From Methanosarcinales archaeon (lineage in GTDB: Archaea; Halobacteriota; Methanosarcinia; Methanosarcinales; Methanogasteraceae): a stretch of DNA of 6,440 nt. A program made the translations under genes and the position numbers. The notes below the pieces were generated by a model that did no database searches, was not told the DNA's origin, and saw only the letters and a program-made list of their open reading frames with translations. Below, piece after piece: positions 1 through 5,645 of this stretch (position 1 is the first letter of the stretch; the number at the start of each line of letters is the position of its first letter). The stretch spans positions 1-6,440 of the forward strand of contig DAOUXE010000069.1 in NCBI GenBank assembly GCA_030666765.1, read 5' to 3'.

Positions 1-31
1 ATTGCGATTCTGTACTTTCTGGCAAGAAAAA

Positions 32-112
32 TAACCGCTGAGGACGCAGAGGAACGCAGAGTAGTTAACCGTTTATCCTCCCTCTGCGCCTCTCTGCGAT
101 CTTTGCGGTTAA
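32..112. repeat. Imperfect inverted repeat of GCAGAG-type units
   Basis: Two arms (33-61 and 83-111) pair as an inverted repeat: reading the second arm on the minus strand gives 22 of 29 matching bases. The arms are built from GCAGAG(G) units, each begins with AACCGC on its own strand, and they are separated by a spacer of about 21 bases. Elements of this GACGCAGAGG type are scattered through many environmental bacterial and archaeal genomes (recollection, not searched). The stop codon of the minus-strand toxin lies in the right arm, so the element may act as that operon's transcription terminator or may have inserted there. No transposase is present. Confidence 0.7.
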
Positions 113-441
113 ATTCCCTGTTTGGTTACGGCATCTCTTGGGTCCCGATGGTCTTTGCACAGTGAAGTCCCATGATAGTGGTTTTGGGTACCTGAGTAGT
201 TACCTTTGTGGTATAAATCCAGGAAAACCATTTTCTCTTCAGTCTTTATATATAAATACGATAACCTGAAAGGCGAAATATAGATCTCTCTGCTACTTTT
301 TCTGCTGTATCTCTTATGTTTACCGATTTCCGGCGAATCTATGATTTTAAGAATCTTATTTTTGACTTTCAATTTTAATAGACGATCCTTAATCTTCCAA
401 ATCTTCTTTTCAAATGTTGGGTCATAAGCAACAGTCACCAT
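109..441 (-). CDS. RelE/ParE-like toxin of a type II toxin-antitoxin pair, C-terminus extended
   Basis: This is probably an mRNA-interferase-type toxin of the RelE/ParE superfamily. Residues 1-79 fit the small family fold: an N-terminal strand (VTVAYDPTFEKK), two basic helices (about 9-34), then the strand block SREIYISPFRLSYLYI (50-65) and MVFLDLYHK (71-79), with Arg51, Arg59 and the Tyr77-His78-Lys79 end typical of archaeal members. The ATG overlaps the antitoxin stop by 7 nt, which implies translational coupling. Relatives normally end a few residues after the LYHK motif. Here a further 31 residues (80-110) are low-complexity, rich in H, T and D, and end in an inverted repeat, which looks like a lost stop or small frameshift. 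Together with the damaged antitoxin, this suggests decay. The family call is by motif recognition; activity is unknown. Confidence 0.7.
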   Translation of the reverse strand: MVTVAYDPTFEKKIWKIKDRLLKLKVKNKILKIIDSPEIGKHKRYSRKSSREIYISPFRLSYLYIKTEEKMVFLDLYHKGNYSGTQNHYHGTSLCKDHRDPRDAVTKQGI

Positions 442-722
442 TGTTCAAGCTCTTCAGCAAAGTCTTCGGAACCCATCTCTTTATAGATTCCTTTTTCACA
501 TCTCTTCATAGCTTCTTCTGTTCTTTTGGCAAAAGTAATGTCTTCTTCAAAGTTTTTACCCGGATCACTTGCTTTTTTCAGGATTAATCGATCTCCGCTC
601 TTGATTATGACGAGTTTTTCCCCAACACCAAAATTACCCCTCATCTTAGAGTGGATCACTATCTACCCTTTTGAACTGAGTTTCGTTATTACGACATCAG
701 TCACATCAGTCACATCGGTCAC
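435..722 (-). pseudogene. AbrB/MazE-like antitoxin interrupted by in-frame TAG
   Basis: Read from GTG at 722, the frame gives VTDVTDVTDVVITKLSSKG, then TAG (663-665), then IVIHSKMRGNFGVGEKLVII and a toxin-binding-like acidic tail ending EDFAEELEQW. The first part matches the SpoVT-AbrB swapped-hairpin domain, whose motif is normally TKLSSKGQIVIPKEMR, so the TAG replaces the conserved Gln (a single CAG to TAG change) and the following Pro is His. With TAG as a stop, a GTG two codons downstream (659) could start a 74-residue product lacking the first DNA-binding strand but keeping the C-terminal tail. The 95-codon frame otherwise has no stops and overlaps the toxin start. It is most likely a recently disabled antitoxin. 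Alternatives are reinitiation at 659 or UAG recoding. Confidence 0.75.
694..720. repeat. Three tandem 9-bp repeats
   Basis: Three adjacent copies of ACATCAGTC (the third has one change, ACATCGGTC) lie at 694-702, 703-711 and 712-720. On the minus strand they encode Val-Thr-Asp three times at the extreme N-terminus of the antitoxin frame, giving three in-phase GTG codons (722, 713, 704) as possible starts. The array could have grown by slippage; it leaves the frame unchanged. Confidence 0.85.
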
Positions 723-724
723 CC

Positions 725-742
725 TGTAAGATTGGTCTTACA
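725..742. promoter_or_regulatory. 18-bp dyad, candidate antitoxin operator
   Basis: TGTAAGA-TTGG-TCTTACA is a perfect 7-bp inverted repeat with a 4-nt spacer. It lies directly between the TATA box (743-752) and the GTG start at 722 of the minus-strand toxin-antitoxin operon, where a bound protein would block transcription initiation. AbrB-type antitoxins commonly autoregulate their operons, so this is the best candidate operator. Binding is inferred. Confidence 0.5.
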
Positions 743-752
743 AAATATATAA
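743..752 (-). promoter_or_regulatory. TATA box of the toxin-antitoxin operon
   Basis: On the minus strand the sequence reads TTATATATTT, a strong archaeal TATA box, preceded by a run of seven G. Its centre lies about 25 nt upstream of GTG 722, the usual distance to an archaeal transcription start. This supports 722 as the original start codon and suggests a leaderless message. Confidence 0.6.
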
Positions 753-787
753 CCCCCCCACCATTCACGACACGGTTTCCCGTCTGT

Positions 788-795
788 AAAAAAAA
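788..795 (-). terminator. Oligo-T terminator after hppA
   Basis: An uninterrupted run of eight T on the minus strand begins 8 nt after the hppA stop codon. Archaeal RNA polymerase terminates on such runs without needing a hairpin. A small ACGG-GAAA-CCGT hairpin (772-783) lies just beyond it. Termination here would separate hppA from the toxin-antitoxin operon on the same strand. Confidence 0.55.
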
Positions 796-803
796 GAGGT
801 TGT

Positions 804-2846
804 TCAGAGGATTCCTCCTCCGAACAGAAGTCCGCTTCCGAACATTGCCGCGAAGAGTATCGCGATGATGTTGACCACCTTGATGAGCGGATTTAGCGCA
901 GGTCCTGACGTGTCCTTGAACGGGTCGCCGACCGTATCACCGACGACCGCTGCCTTGTGAGCCTCAGAGCCCTTGCCGCCGTGCGCACCGTCTTCGATTA
1001 ACTTCTTGGCGTTGTCCCATGCAGCGCCGCTGTTTGCCATAAATAGAGCCATCAACAGCCCGACAACGATAATCCCGATCAGAAAACCACCGAGCGCAAC
1101 CTTGCCGAGCAGGATCCCAACAATTAAGGGAACGCCGATTGCAAGGATTCCCGGGACCACCATCGAGTTGATCGCTGCTTTTGTCACTATGTCGACCGCT
1201 TTTCCGTACTCCGGCTTTGTTGTCCCTTCCATGATTCCGGGGATCTCCCGAAACTGCCTTCTTACCTCTTCCACAATCTTAAAAGCGGCTTTCCCAACCG
1301 CATTCATCGTAACTGCGCTGAACAGGAACGGAAGGAGTCCTCCGATAAAGAGCCCGACCAGTACCAGCGGGTTGTCAAGACCGAGATCGCCGATATCAAG
1401 CCCTACCTTGTGCCTGTAATCGGCAAAGAGCGCCAGCGCTCCAAGAGCGGCTGATCCGATAGCATACCCTTTCGTCACTGCCTTCGTGGTGTTTCCGACT
1501 GCATCGAGTTGATCGGTTATGTCCCTGGTACTTGATGGAAGCGAAGCCATCTCTGCGATGCCTCCCGCGTTGTCTGTGATTGGTCCGTACGAATCAAGGG
1601 CAACGATGATCCCTGTCGTGGAGAGCATCGCAGCCGCAGCTATCGCAATGCCGTATAACCCCATCGCAGGATCTGCAAGACCACCAACCACGGCAAACGC
1701 TGCCAATATGCCTGCACAGATCACGATAACAGGCATCGCCGTGCTTTCGAGACCAATAGCTAGCCCTGAGATGATATTTGTGCCTGCACCGGTCTCAGCT
1801 GCGCGTGCGACCGCCTTCACAGGTCTGAAATTGAGTGCAGTGTAATACTCGGTGATGATCACAACGAGCACCATGATCACTACTCCAACGATCGACGCAT
1901 ACCAGAATCTGATGTCTCCCATCATCCAGTTGGTAACGAAATAGAACGCCACAAGACAGATCAGTGCCGCTGCCGCCACACCCTTGTATAGGGCGTGCAT
2001 GATGTTCTTGCTCTTGCCGAGTCTGACGCAGAATATTGCAAGTATCGATGCGAGAATCGCGACCGATCCAAGAATCAGCGGATACGTGACCGCATTTGGA
2101 TATTGTGCTACCACAATCGCGCCAAGTAGCATTGCAGCAAGCGATGTGACCACATACGTCTCGAATAGATCCGCGCCCATGCCCGCGCAGTCTCCTACGT
2201 TATCTCCTACGTTATCCGCGATCACAGCCGCGTTTCTGGGGTCATCCTCTGGGATTCCTGCCTCCACCTTGCCGACGAGATCCGCGCCGACATCAGCGGC
2301 TTTCGTGTAGATCCCACCTCCGACCCTCGCAAAGAGGCTGATCAGACTTGCGCCAAAGGCAAAGCCTACGATCAGATCGACGTCTGCCGGCTCTCCGCCG
2401 TACAGTATGTAAAACCCGCTTGTGCCGAGCAGTGCAAGACCGACCACGGCAAGCCCGGTCACCGCGCCGCCACGAAACGCAATGGATAGTGCCTTTTCAA
2501 GACCGTCCTTTGCAGCGTTTGCGGTTCTCACATTCGCGCGAACCGAGACGTTCATACCGATGTATCCCGCCAGCGCGGACGCTGCTGCGCCCACAAGGAA
2601 TCCGAAAGCGATCTTTGACCCTTCACCGAGCAGGGTATACATCAGGGCAGCCAGTATGATCGCAACGATTGCAACCGTTTTATACTGGCGGTTCAGATAC
2701 GCCATCGCGCCCTCTTGTATTGCCGATGCGATCGCCTGCATCTCTTTTGTACCCGTTGGTTGTTTCAAAACGAGGTACGCAAACACGCCCGCAAACACCA
2801 GACTGATAATGCCTGCCAAGGGTGCAAGATATAATGTGTTGTCCAT
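804..2846 (-). CDS. hppA: Membrane-bound proton-translocating pyrophosphatase, K+-independent type
   Basis: This integral membrane pump hydrolyses pyrophosphate to phosphate and moves H+ across the cytoplasmic membrane, recovering energy from PPi made in biosynthesis. The 680 residues match the usual family length and are dominated by about 16 hydrophobic segments. Catalytic motifs are intact: [11 protein letters not shown] (185-195), the acidic pair of motifs DDPRN...[12 protein letters not shown] (201-222), [10 protein letters not shown] (420-429) and [18 protein letters not shown] (636-653), which supply the Mg-PPi ligands. [10 protein letters not shown] (451-460) has Lys455 and Thr458; Lys instead of Ala at this site is the known hallmark of K+-independent, H+-pumping enzymes. 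The ATG start has a good Shine-Dalgarno (AGGAG) 11 nt upstream and gives the expected N-terminal membrane helix. The gene is divergent from enolase. The call is secure; the ion specificity is inferred from family rules. Confidence 0.97.
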   Translation of the reverse strand: MDNTLYLAPLAGIISLVFAGVFAYLVLKQPTGTKEMQAIASAIQEGAMAYLNRQYKTVAIVAIILAALMYTLLGEGSKIAFGFLVGAAASALAGYIGMNVSVRANVRTANAAKDGLEKALSIAFRGGAVTGLAVVGLALLGTSGFYILYGGEPADVDLIVGFAFGASLISLFARVGGGIYTKAADVGADLVGKVEAGIPEDDPRNAAVIADNVGDNVGDCAGMGADLFETYVVTSLAAMLLGAIVVAQYPNAVTYPLILGSVAILASILAIFCVRLGKSKNIMHALYKGVAAAALICLVAFYFVTNWMMGDIRFWYASIVGVVIMVLVVIITEYYTALNFRPVKAVARAAETGAGTNIISGLAIGLESTAMPVIVICAGILAAFAVVGGLADPAMGLYGIAIAAAAMLSTTGIIVALDSYGPITDNAGGIAEMASLPSSTRDITDQLDAVGNTTKAVTKGYAIGSAALGALALFADYRHKVGLDIGDLGLDNPLVLVGLFIGGLLPFLFSAVTMNAVGKAAFKIVEEVRRQFREIPGIMEGTTKPEYGKAVDIVTKAAINSMVVPGILAIGVPLIVGILLGKVALGGFLIGIIVVGLLMALFMANSGAAWDNAKKLIEDGAHGGKGSEAHKAAVVGDTVGDPFKDTSGPALNPLIKVVNIIAILFAAMFGSGLLFGGGIL

Positions 2847-2853
2847 TTCTAAC

Positions 2854-2862
2854 TATCTCTCC
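2854..2862 (-). promoter_or_regulatory. Shine-Dalgarno site of hppA
   Basis: On the minus strand AGGAGAGAT lies 7 nt before the hppA ATG at 2846. It matches most of the archaeal anti-SD complement AGGAGGTGAT and fixes this ATG as the start. The message therefore carries a short leader. Confidence 0.6.
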
Positions 2863-2864
2863 TG

Positions 2865-2887
2865 TTTGTATTTTAGTTTGTATTTTA
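2865..2887 (-). promoter_or_regulatory. Duplicated TATA-like element upstream of hppA
   Basis: The 11-mer TTTGTATTTTA occurs twice (2865-2875 and 2877-2887) one base apart. On the minus strand this gives two TAAAATAC boxes 12 bp apart, upstream of hppA. Either could act as a TATA box; only the distal one or a more upstream element leaves room for the Shine-Dalgarno in the transcript. The repeat could also be a regulator site. Function is inferred from position and composition. Confidence 0.4.
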
Positions 2888-2941
2888 TTATTGGATGAAT
2901 GCCATACAATATGAATGTGTCGATCTCACAGTCCGTCACCG

Positions 2942-2965
2942 TTAAATACTAGAAACCTAAAATAC
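2942..2965 (+). promoter_or_regulatory. Candidate TATA elements of enolase
   Basis: Two AT-rich boxes precede eno: TTAAATAC (2942-2949) and TAAAATAC (2958-2965). The first is about 33 nt before GTG 2979. The second is the same octamer found twice on the other strand before hppA and would place transcription start near 2985, ahead of the alternative start TTG 2997. Which one is used cannot be decided from the sequence alone. Confidence 0.4.
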
Positions 2966-2978
2966 TCGAAATACAATC

Positions 2979-4247
2979 GTGGAAACGGTGGTATTCTTGC
3001 CATACACAATCGAATATATTCACGCAAGAGAGATATTGGATTCACGCGGGAATCCTACAGTCGAGGTCGATCTTGAGACACCAAGCGGATTTGGGCGTGC
3101 TGGTGTTCCTTCAGGCGCATCGACAGGTACAAACGAGGCGCTCGAACTCAGGGATGGCGATGATCGGTATCACGGGAAGGGCGTTTTGAATGCGGTCGAA
3201 AACGTGAATAGCGCACTCAGAAATGAGATCATTGGCATGGATGTGCGGAACCAGCGCGCGATTGACCAGACGATGATCGATCTCGATGGTACGCCGAACA
3301 AGTCGAAGCTTGGCGCGAATGCCATACTCGGTGTCTCGATGGCCGCTTCCAATGCTGCTGCGGATTCTGCGGGTCTGCCATTGTATGCGTATCTGGGAGG
3401 TATCCGGGCGTGTGTGCTGCCCTGCCCGACCATGAACGTCTTAAACGGGGGCGAACATGCCGGAAACGACCTTGCAATTCAGGAGTTTATGATCCAGCCG
3501 AAAGGCGCACCGACGTGCACGGAAGCGGTACGGATTGGGGCAGAGGTCTATCACACACTTAAAGGCATCCTGACTGCGAAGTACGGATCAGGCGCGGGCA
3601 ATGTCGGCGATGAGGGAGGATATGCGCCGCCGATGGATCATACGAGTCAGGCACTCGATGCGATCGTTGCCGCCATCGAAGAGGCAGGCTACACCACAGC
3701 AGAGGTCTCACTTGGGGTCGATGCCGCTGCATCCGAGTTCTTTAAAGACGAGAAGTACTTGATCGACGGTGCAAAGCTCGACGGCGGCGAGATGGTTGAT
3801 TACTACCTTGACCTGATAAAGACATATCCAATCTTCTTGATCGAGGATCCGTTTCACGAGGAGGCATTTCGGGACTTCGCGCTACTGACCGCAGCAACGG
3901 ACAGAGTCATCATCGGTGATGATATCTTTGTGACCAATATCGAGCGGTTGCAGCGCGGGATCGATGCCGGGGCTGCGAATGCGCTGCTACTGAAGTTAAA
4001 CCAGATAGGAACGGTATCTGAAGCGTTTGATGCTGCACATCTGGCGCACAGGAACGGATACCGGGTTGTGGTAAGTCACCGGTCTGCCGAGACATGCGAC
4101 TCGATGATCGCCGATGTCGCTGTTGCGATCGGTGCTGATCTCTTAAAGACTGGAGCACCTGCCAGGTCAGAGCGCACCTCCAAGTACAACCAACTTATAA
4201 GGATCGAGGAGGAACTTGGTGAAGCAGCGAGATTCGCTCAACTATGA
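2979..4247 (+). CDS. eno: Enolase (phosphopyruvate hydratase)
   Basis: This cytoplasmic enzyme interconverts 2-phosphoglycerate and phosphoenolpyruvate in glycolysis and gluconeogenesis. All active-site elements are present: the SGASTG loop (45-50), His160 in GGEHAGND, Glu169 in QEFMIQP, Glu212 in GDEGGYAP, Mg ligands Asp248, Glu289 (LIEDPFHEEAF) and Asp314 (GDD), catalytic Lys339 (LLLKLNQIGT), His367 in SHRSAET and Lys390 in LLKTGAPARSER. The 422 residues from GTG 2979 are a normal length. An in-frame TTG at 2997 follows GGTGGT at a good Shine-Dalgarno distance and would give MPYTIEYIHAREILDSRGN, closer to usual enolase N-termini (416 residues), so the start is uncertain by six codons. It is divergent from hppA. 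The next gene begins 41-50 bp downstream without a clear terminator between, so read-through is possible. Confidence 0.97.
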   Translation: METVVFLPYTIEYIHAREILDSRGNPTVEVDLETPSGFGRAGVPSGASTGTNEALELRDGDDRYHGKGVLNAVENVNSALRNEIIGMDVRNQRAIDQTMIDLDGTPNKSKLGANAILGVSMAASNAAADSAGLPLYAYLGGIRACVLPCPTMNVLNGGEHAGNDLAIQEFMIQPKGAPTCTEAVRIGAEVYHTLKGILTAKYGSGAGNVGDEGGYAPPMDHTSQALDAIVAAIEEAGYTTAEVSLGVDAAASEFFKDEKYLIDGAKLDGGEMVDYYLDLIKTYPIFLIEDPFHEEAFRDFALLTAATDRVIIGDDIFVTNIERLQRGIDAGAANALLLKLNQIGTVSEAFDAAHLAHRNGYRVVVSHRSAETCDSMIADVAVAIGADLLKTGAPARSERTSKYNQLIRIEEELGEAARFAQL

Positions 4248-4254
4248 TGGAGAT

Positions 4255-4269
4255 ATATGTGCCACATAT
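4255..4269. promoter_or_regulatory. Perfect 15-bp palindrome, candidate operator
   Basis: ATATGTG-C-CACATAT is a perfect 7-bp inverted repeat around one base. It begins 8 nt after the enolase stop and ends 20-29 nt before the first winged-helix gene. Its left arm overlaps a TATA-like GATATATG (4252-4259), which sits at a suitable distance from a start at 4289 or 4298. A dimeric regulator bound here would block TBP, and the winged-helix genes just downstream are obvious candidates for autoregulation. It could also form a weak RNA hairpin after eno. Confidence 0.45.
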
Positions 4270-4288
4270 TTGAGATATAATTTATGGG

Positions 4289-4630
4289 ATGGTATGCATG
4301 AGTTCATTTCGAACAAGAATCAAGAGGCGATTGGAACGGTATCTTGAGCTGGACGCCGATGGTATTCGGTATGCCGTTATGAAAACCATACTGAGGGTCA
4401 AACGGATAACTGTAGATCTTCTACATGACACCCTCTCCAAGAAATTCAAGGTCACCCACAAGACCGTTGCATCGATGGTTGGATATATCCACTCCAAACT
4501 CGGCATTCTCCATGCGCAGAAGCAGTCATACAAGACGCACATCGTCTACACGCTGCGTGATGAGTATGTCGATCTTGTGAGATCGGTGCTGCGAAGATCT
4601 ATAGACGCAAAAACCCAGAATGCGGCATGA
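4289..4630 (+). CDS. DUF2551-like winged-helix protein
   Basis: This is a small basic cytoplasmic protein that I recognise as resembling the archaeal DUF2551 family, mostly known from methanogen-related genomes; its function is not established. From ATG 4289 it has 113 residues: a basic helix FRTRIKRRLERYLEL (7-21), a helix-turn-helix region (VDLLHDTLSKKFKVTHKTVASMVGYI, 42-67, with a predicted recognition helix at about 56-67), then a wing-like hairpin (LGILHAQKQ...HIVYTLRDEY) and a C-terminal helix. This suggests nucleic-acid binding. ATG 4298 (MSSFRTR) is the more likely start because GGATGG lies 5 nt before it. The gene overlaps the next one by ATGA, so the two are translationally coupled. 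Part of its 3' end is duplicated at 5647-5744. Confidence 0.8.
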   Translation: MVCMSSFRTRIKRRLERYLELDADGIRYAVMKTILRVKRITVDLLHDTLSKKFKVTHKTVASMVGYIHSKLGILHAQKQSYKTHIVYTLRDEYVDLVRSVLRRSIDAKTQNAA

Positions 4631-5079
4631 CACTGGTAAAGGATGCTCCGCGCACCTCGACCAGTTTCATCATCAGATCGGACGCAAACACGAGGGTCAC
4701 CGCATCCCGCGATCCATTCTATGAACTGATGCGCCGTCTCTTCCAGGATGAGAGCACCGCTATCAGGGGTCAAAGGTTTCTTGAGATGATCCTCGAACGG
4801 GAGGCGTCAGGAAATCCGATAGAGACGAGTGAGTGGGCAGAACTGCTTCGTGAGTTGGGGGTCAGCAGATCCTCTTTTTATGCGATGCGGAACAAACTGC
4901 TCGGTTCCGGAATGATCACGAATAAGAAAGGGGTTTACCGGGTATCAGGGCAGTTTAGCAAGGATATTGTTGATATGGCGAGATGGTGGTGGGTTGCTGT
5001 GTTGAATCGGGATCTGGAGCGTCTGTGATGATCGAGCAATTTATTTATTCCTGGAAGGTTCAAGCTTATGGATGGAGAA
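4533..5079 (+). repeat. Long direct repeat, copy 1 (complete genes)
   Basis: This segment is repeated at 5647-6198. It covers the last third of the DUF2551-like gene, the whole second winged-helix gene and about 50 bp beyond it. The ends are sharp: similarity starts at AGACGCA on the left and ends after GGATGGAGAA on the right. The offset is 1114 bp, rising to 1115 after a single-base insertion and to 1119 after a further 4-bp insertion past the stop codon. Confidence 0.95.
4627..5028 (+). CDS. Archaeal winged-helix protein coupled to the DUF2551-like gene
   Basis: This is a 133-residue cytoplasmic protein of unknown function; I recall similar proteins next to DUF2551 genes in methanogen-type archaea but cannot name a characterised member. 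Residues 1-30 are polar (SFIIRSDANTRVTASRDP). Residues 31-62 form a helical segment. Residues 67-106 form a probable winged helix: [12 protein letters not shown], a turn, the recognition helix SRSSFYAMRNKLLGSG, then a short wing MITNKKGVYRVS. The C-terminal helix contains an unusual Trp-Trp-Trp (120-122). The ATG shares ATGA with the upstream stop and no separate Shine-Dalgarno is visible, so its translation depends on the upstream gene. Inference: the two proteins act together as a transcription regulator. A frameshifted second copy lies at 5741-6143. Confidence 0.8.
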   Translation: MTLVKDAPRTSTSFIIRSDANTRVTASRDPFYELMRRLFQDESTAIRGQRFLEMILEREASGNPIETSEWAELLRELGVSRSSFYAMRNKLLGSGMITNKKGVYRVSGQFSKDIVDMARWWWVAVLNRDLERL

Positions 5080-5204
5080 ATAGTTCTGGCTCTATCGGCG
5101 GGGTTTCCATAGGGATTGCGGGCTCCGTATATCATAAGAGATCAAAGAGCAAGGTTAATCTATAACGGGGTCAGAATAGCTCCATAACAGAATCGGAGGT
5201 CGAT
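5029..5204. other. Intergenic region: possible promoter and broken start of a lost gene
   Basis: No gene is supported here. The first 50 bp are shared with the second repeat copy and hold a TATA-like TTTATTTATT (5040-5049) followed 19 bp later by an ATG (5068) whose frame, MDGEIVLALSAGFP, stops at TAG 5110. A second frame from ATG 5028, overlapping the upstream stop as TGATG, gives 45 residues with no recognisable character. The rest, unique to this copy, leads into hicB and contains TATATCATAA (5128-5137), a possible hicB promoter about 70 nt before its start. Confidence 0.45.
5195..5200 (+). promoter_or_regulatory. Shine-Dalgarno of hicB
   Basis: GGAGGT lies 4 nt before ATG 5205 and is followed by CGAT, so nine of ten bases match the ideal CGGAGGTGAT-like site. 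It is the strongest ribosome-binding site in the window and fixes the hicB start. Confidence 0.7.
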
Positions 5205-5420
5205 ATGGGAACATTCATAGTATCCATCGTGAAGGAAGGCAAGTTCTTTATTGCGAGATGCCCCGCGCTCGGTGTGGCTTCTCAGGGCGAGTCCCTTGAA
5301 GAAGCGCAGGCAAACATTAAGGAAGCCATATATCTTTATATCGAGAGTTTTGGGATAGATGACCTGCATAGTGGGACCTCCACACCGTTCTGGACCACAG
5401 TTGAAGTTGCTCATGCATAA
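5205..5420 (+). CDS. hicB: HicB-like antitoxin
   Basis: This is the antitoxin of a type II HicBA pair; it binds and masks the HicA RNase. The 71 residues show the short HicB fold (partial RNase H-like): strand TFIVSIVKEGKFFIARCP (3-20), the signature GVASQGESLEEAQANIKEAI (23-42), then helix YLYIESFGID and a C-terminal strand ending TTVEVAHA. There is no C-terminal ribbon-helix-helix or helix-turn-helix extension, so this is the short form without its own obvious DNA-binding domain. The gene order is antitoxin first. The last 8 bases overlap the hicA start, implying coupled translation. Unlike the toxin-antitoxin operon at the left end, this pair looks intact. It lies exactly between two copies of a long direct repeat. 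Confidence 0.88.
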   Translation: MGTFIVSIVKEGKFFIARCPALGVASQGESLEEAQANIKEAIYLYIESFGIDDLHSGTSTPFWTTVEVAHA

Positions 5421-5640
5421 ACTCCCCATCATATCGGGTAAAAAACTTATAGCTGCACTGAAACGAGTCGGTTTTATCGAAGTGCGGCAGAGGGGCAGTC
5501 ATGTATCACTCCAAAAGATCACCACTGGAAGAACCTATAAAACCGTTGTCCCATTGCATCGGGAACTTGCAAAAGGCACACTTCTCGACATTCTCCAACA
5601 GACCGGACTTGAGAAGGACGATCTGATCGAACTGCTTTAG
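5413..5640 (+). CDS. hicA: HicA-like mRNA interferase toxin
   Basis: This is the toxin of the HicBA pair, a small double-stranded-RNA-binding-fold RNase that cleaves mRNA when free of HicB. It has 75 residues from ATG 5413, the normal HicA size: ISGKKLIAALKRVGFIEVRQ (7-26), RGSHVSLQK (27-35) with the catalytic His30, and VVPLHRELAKGTLLDILQQ (45-63) with the conserved Pro47-Leu-His49 and Gly55-Thr, ending in an acidic tail. An upstream in-frame ATG at 5359 lies inside hicB and adds unrelated residues, so 5413, overlapping the hicB stop by 8 nt, is chosen. The stop is TAG, at the normal family end. Only 6 bases separate it from the second repeat copy. Confidence 0.9.
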   Translation: MHKLPIISGKKLIAALKRVGFIEVRQRGSHVSLQKITTGRTYKTVVPLHRELAKGTLLDILQQTGLEKDDLIELL

Positions 5641-5645
5641 GGAAT

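Noticed and set aside
190..210. GGTACC...GTTACC inverted repeat inside the toxin tail
   Set aside because: The arms are 6 bp with one mismatch; too short to separate from chance.
694..720. CRISPR-like repeats
   Set aside because: The units are only 9 bp and directly adjacent without spacers; no cas genes are present.
526..729. Plus-strand frame opposite the antitoxin
   Set aside because: It is opposite the recognisable AbrB-like frame; the Thr-Ser-Val repeats at its end are just the 9-bp repeat read in another frame.
973..2898. Several plus-strand open frames opposite hppA
   Set aside because: They are antisense shadows of a complete, motif-perfect pyrophosphatase gene; their composition is Pro/Ser/Ala-rich with no family features.
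3170..4158. Minus-strand open frames opposite enolase
   Set aside because: They are shadows of the enolase coding frame, Arg/Ser/His-rich with no motif or start signal.
4546..4773. Minus-strand frames across the winged-helix genes (also 4935-5135, 5506-5724)
   Set aside because: They are antisense to better-supported, duplicated coding frames and lack start signals.
5068..5187. Frame MDGEIVLALSAGFP-TAG continuing open for another 24 codons, as a second possible UAG-recoded gene
   Set aside because: The part after TAG has no recognisable character, is not shared with copy 2, and the hicB Shine-Dalgarno region follows. One TAG in a short random frame is expected by chance.
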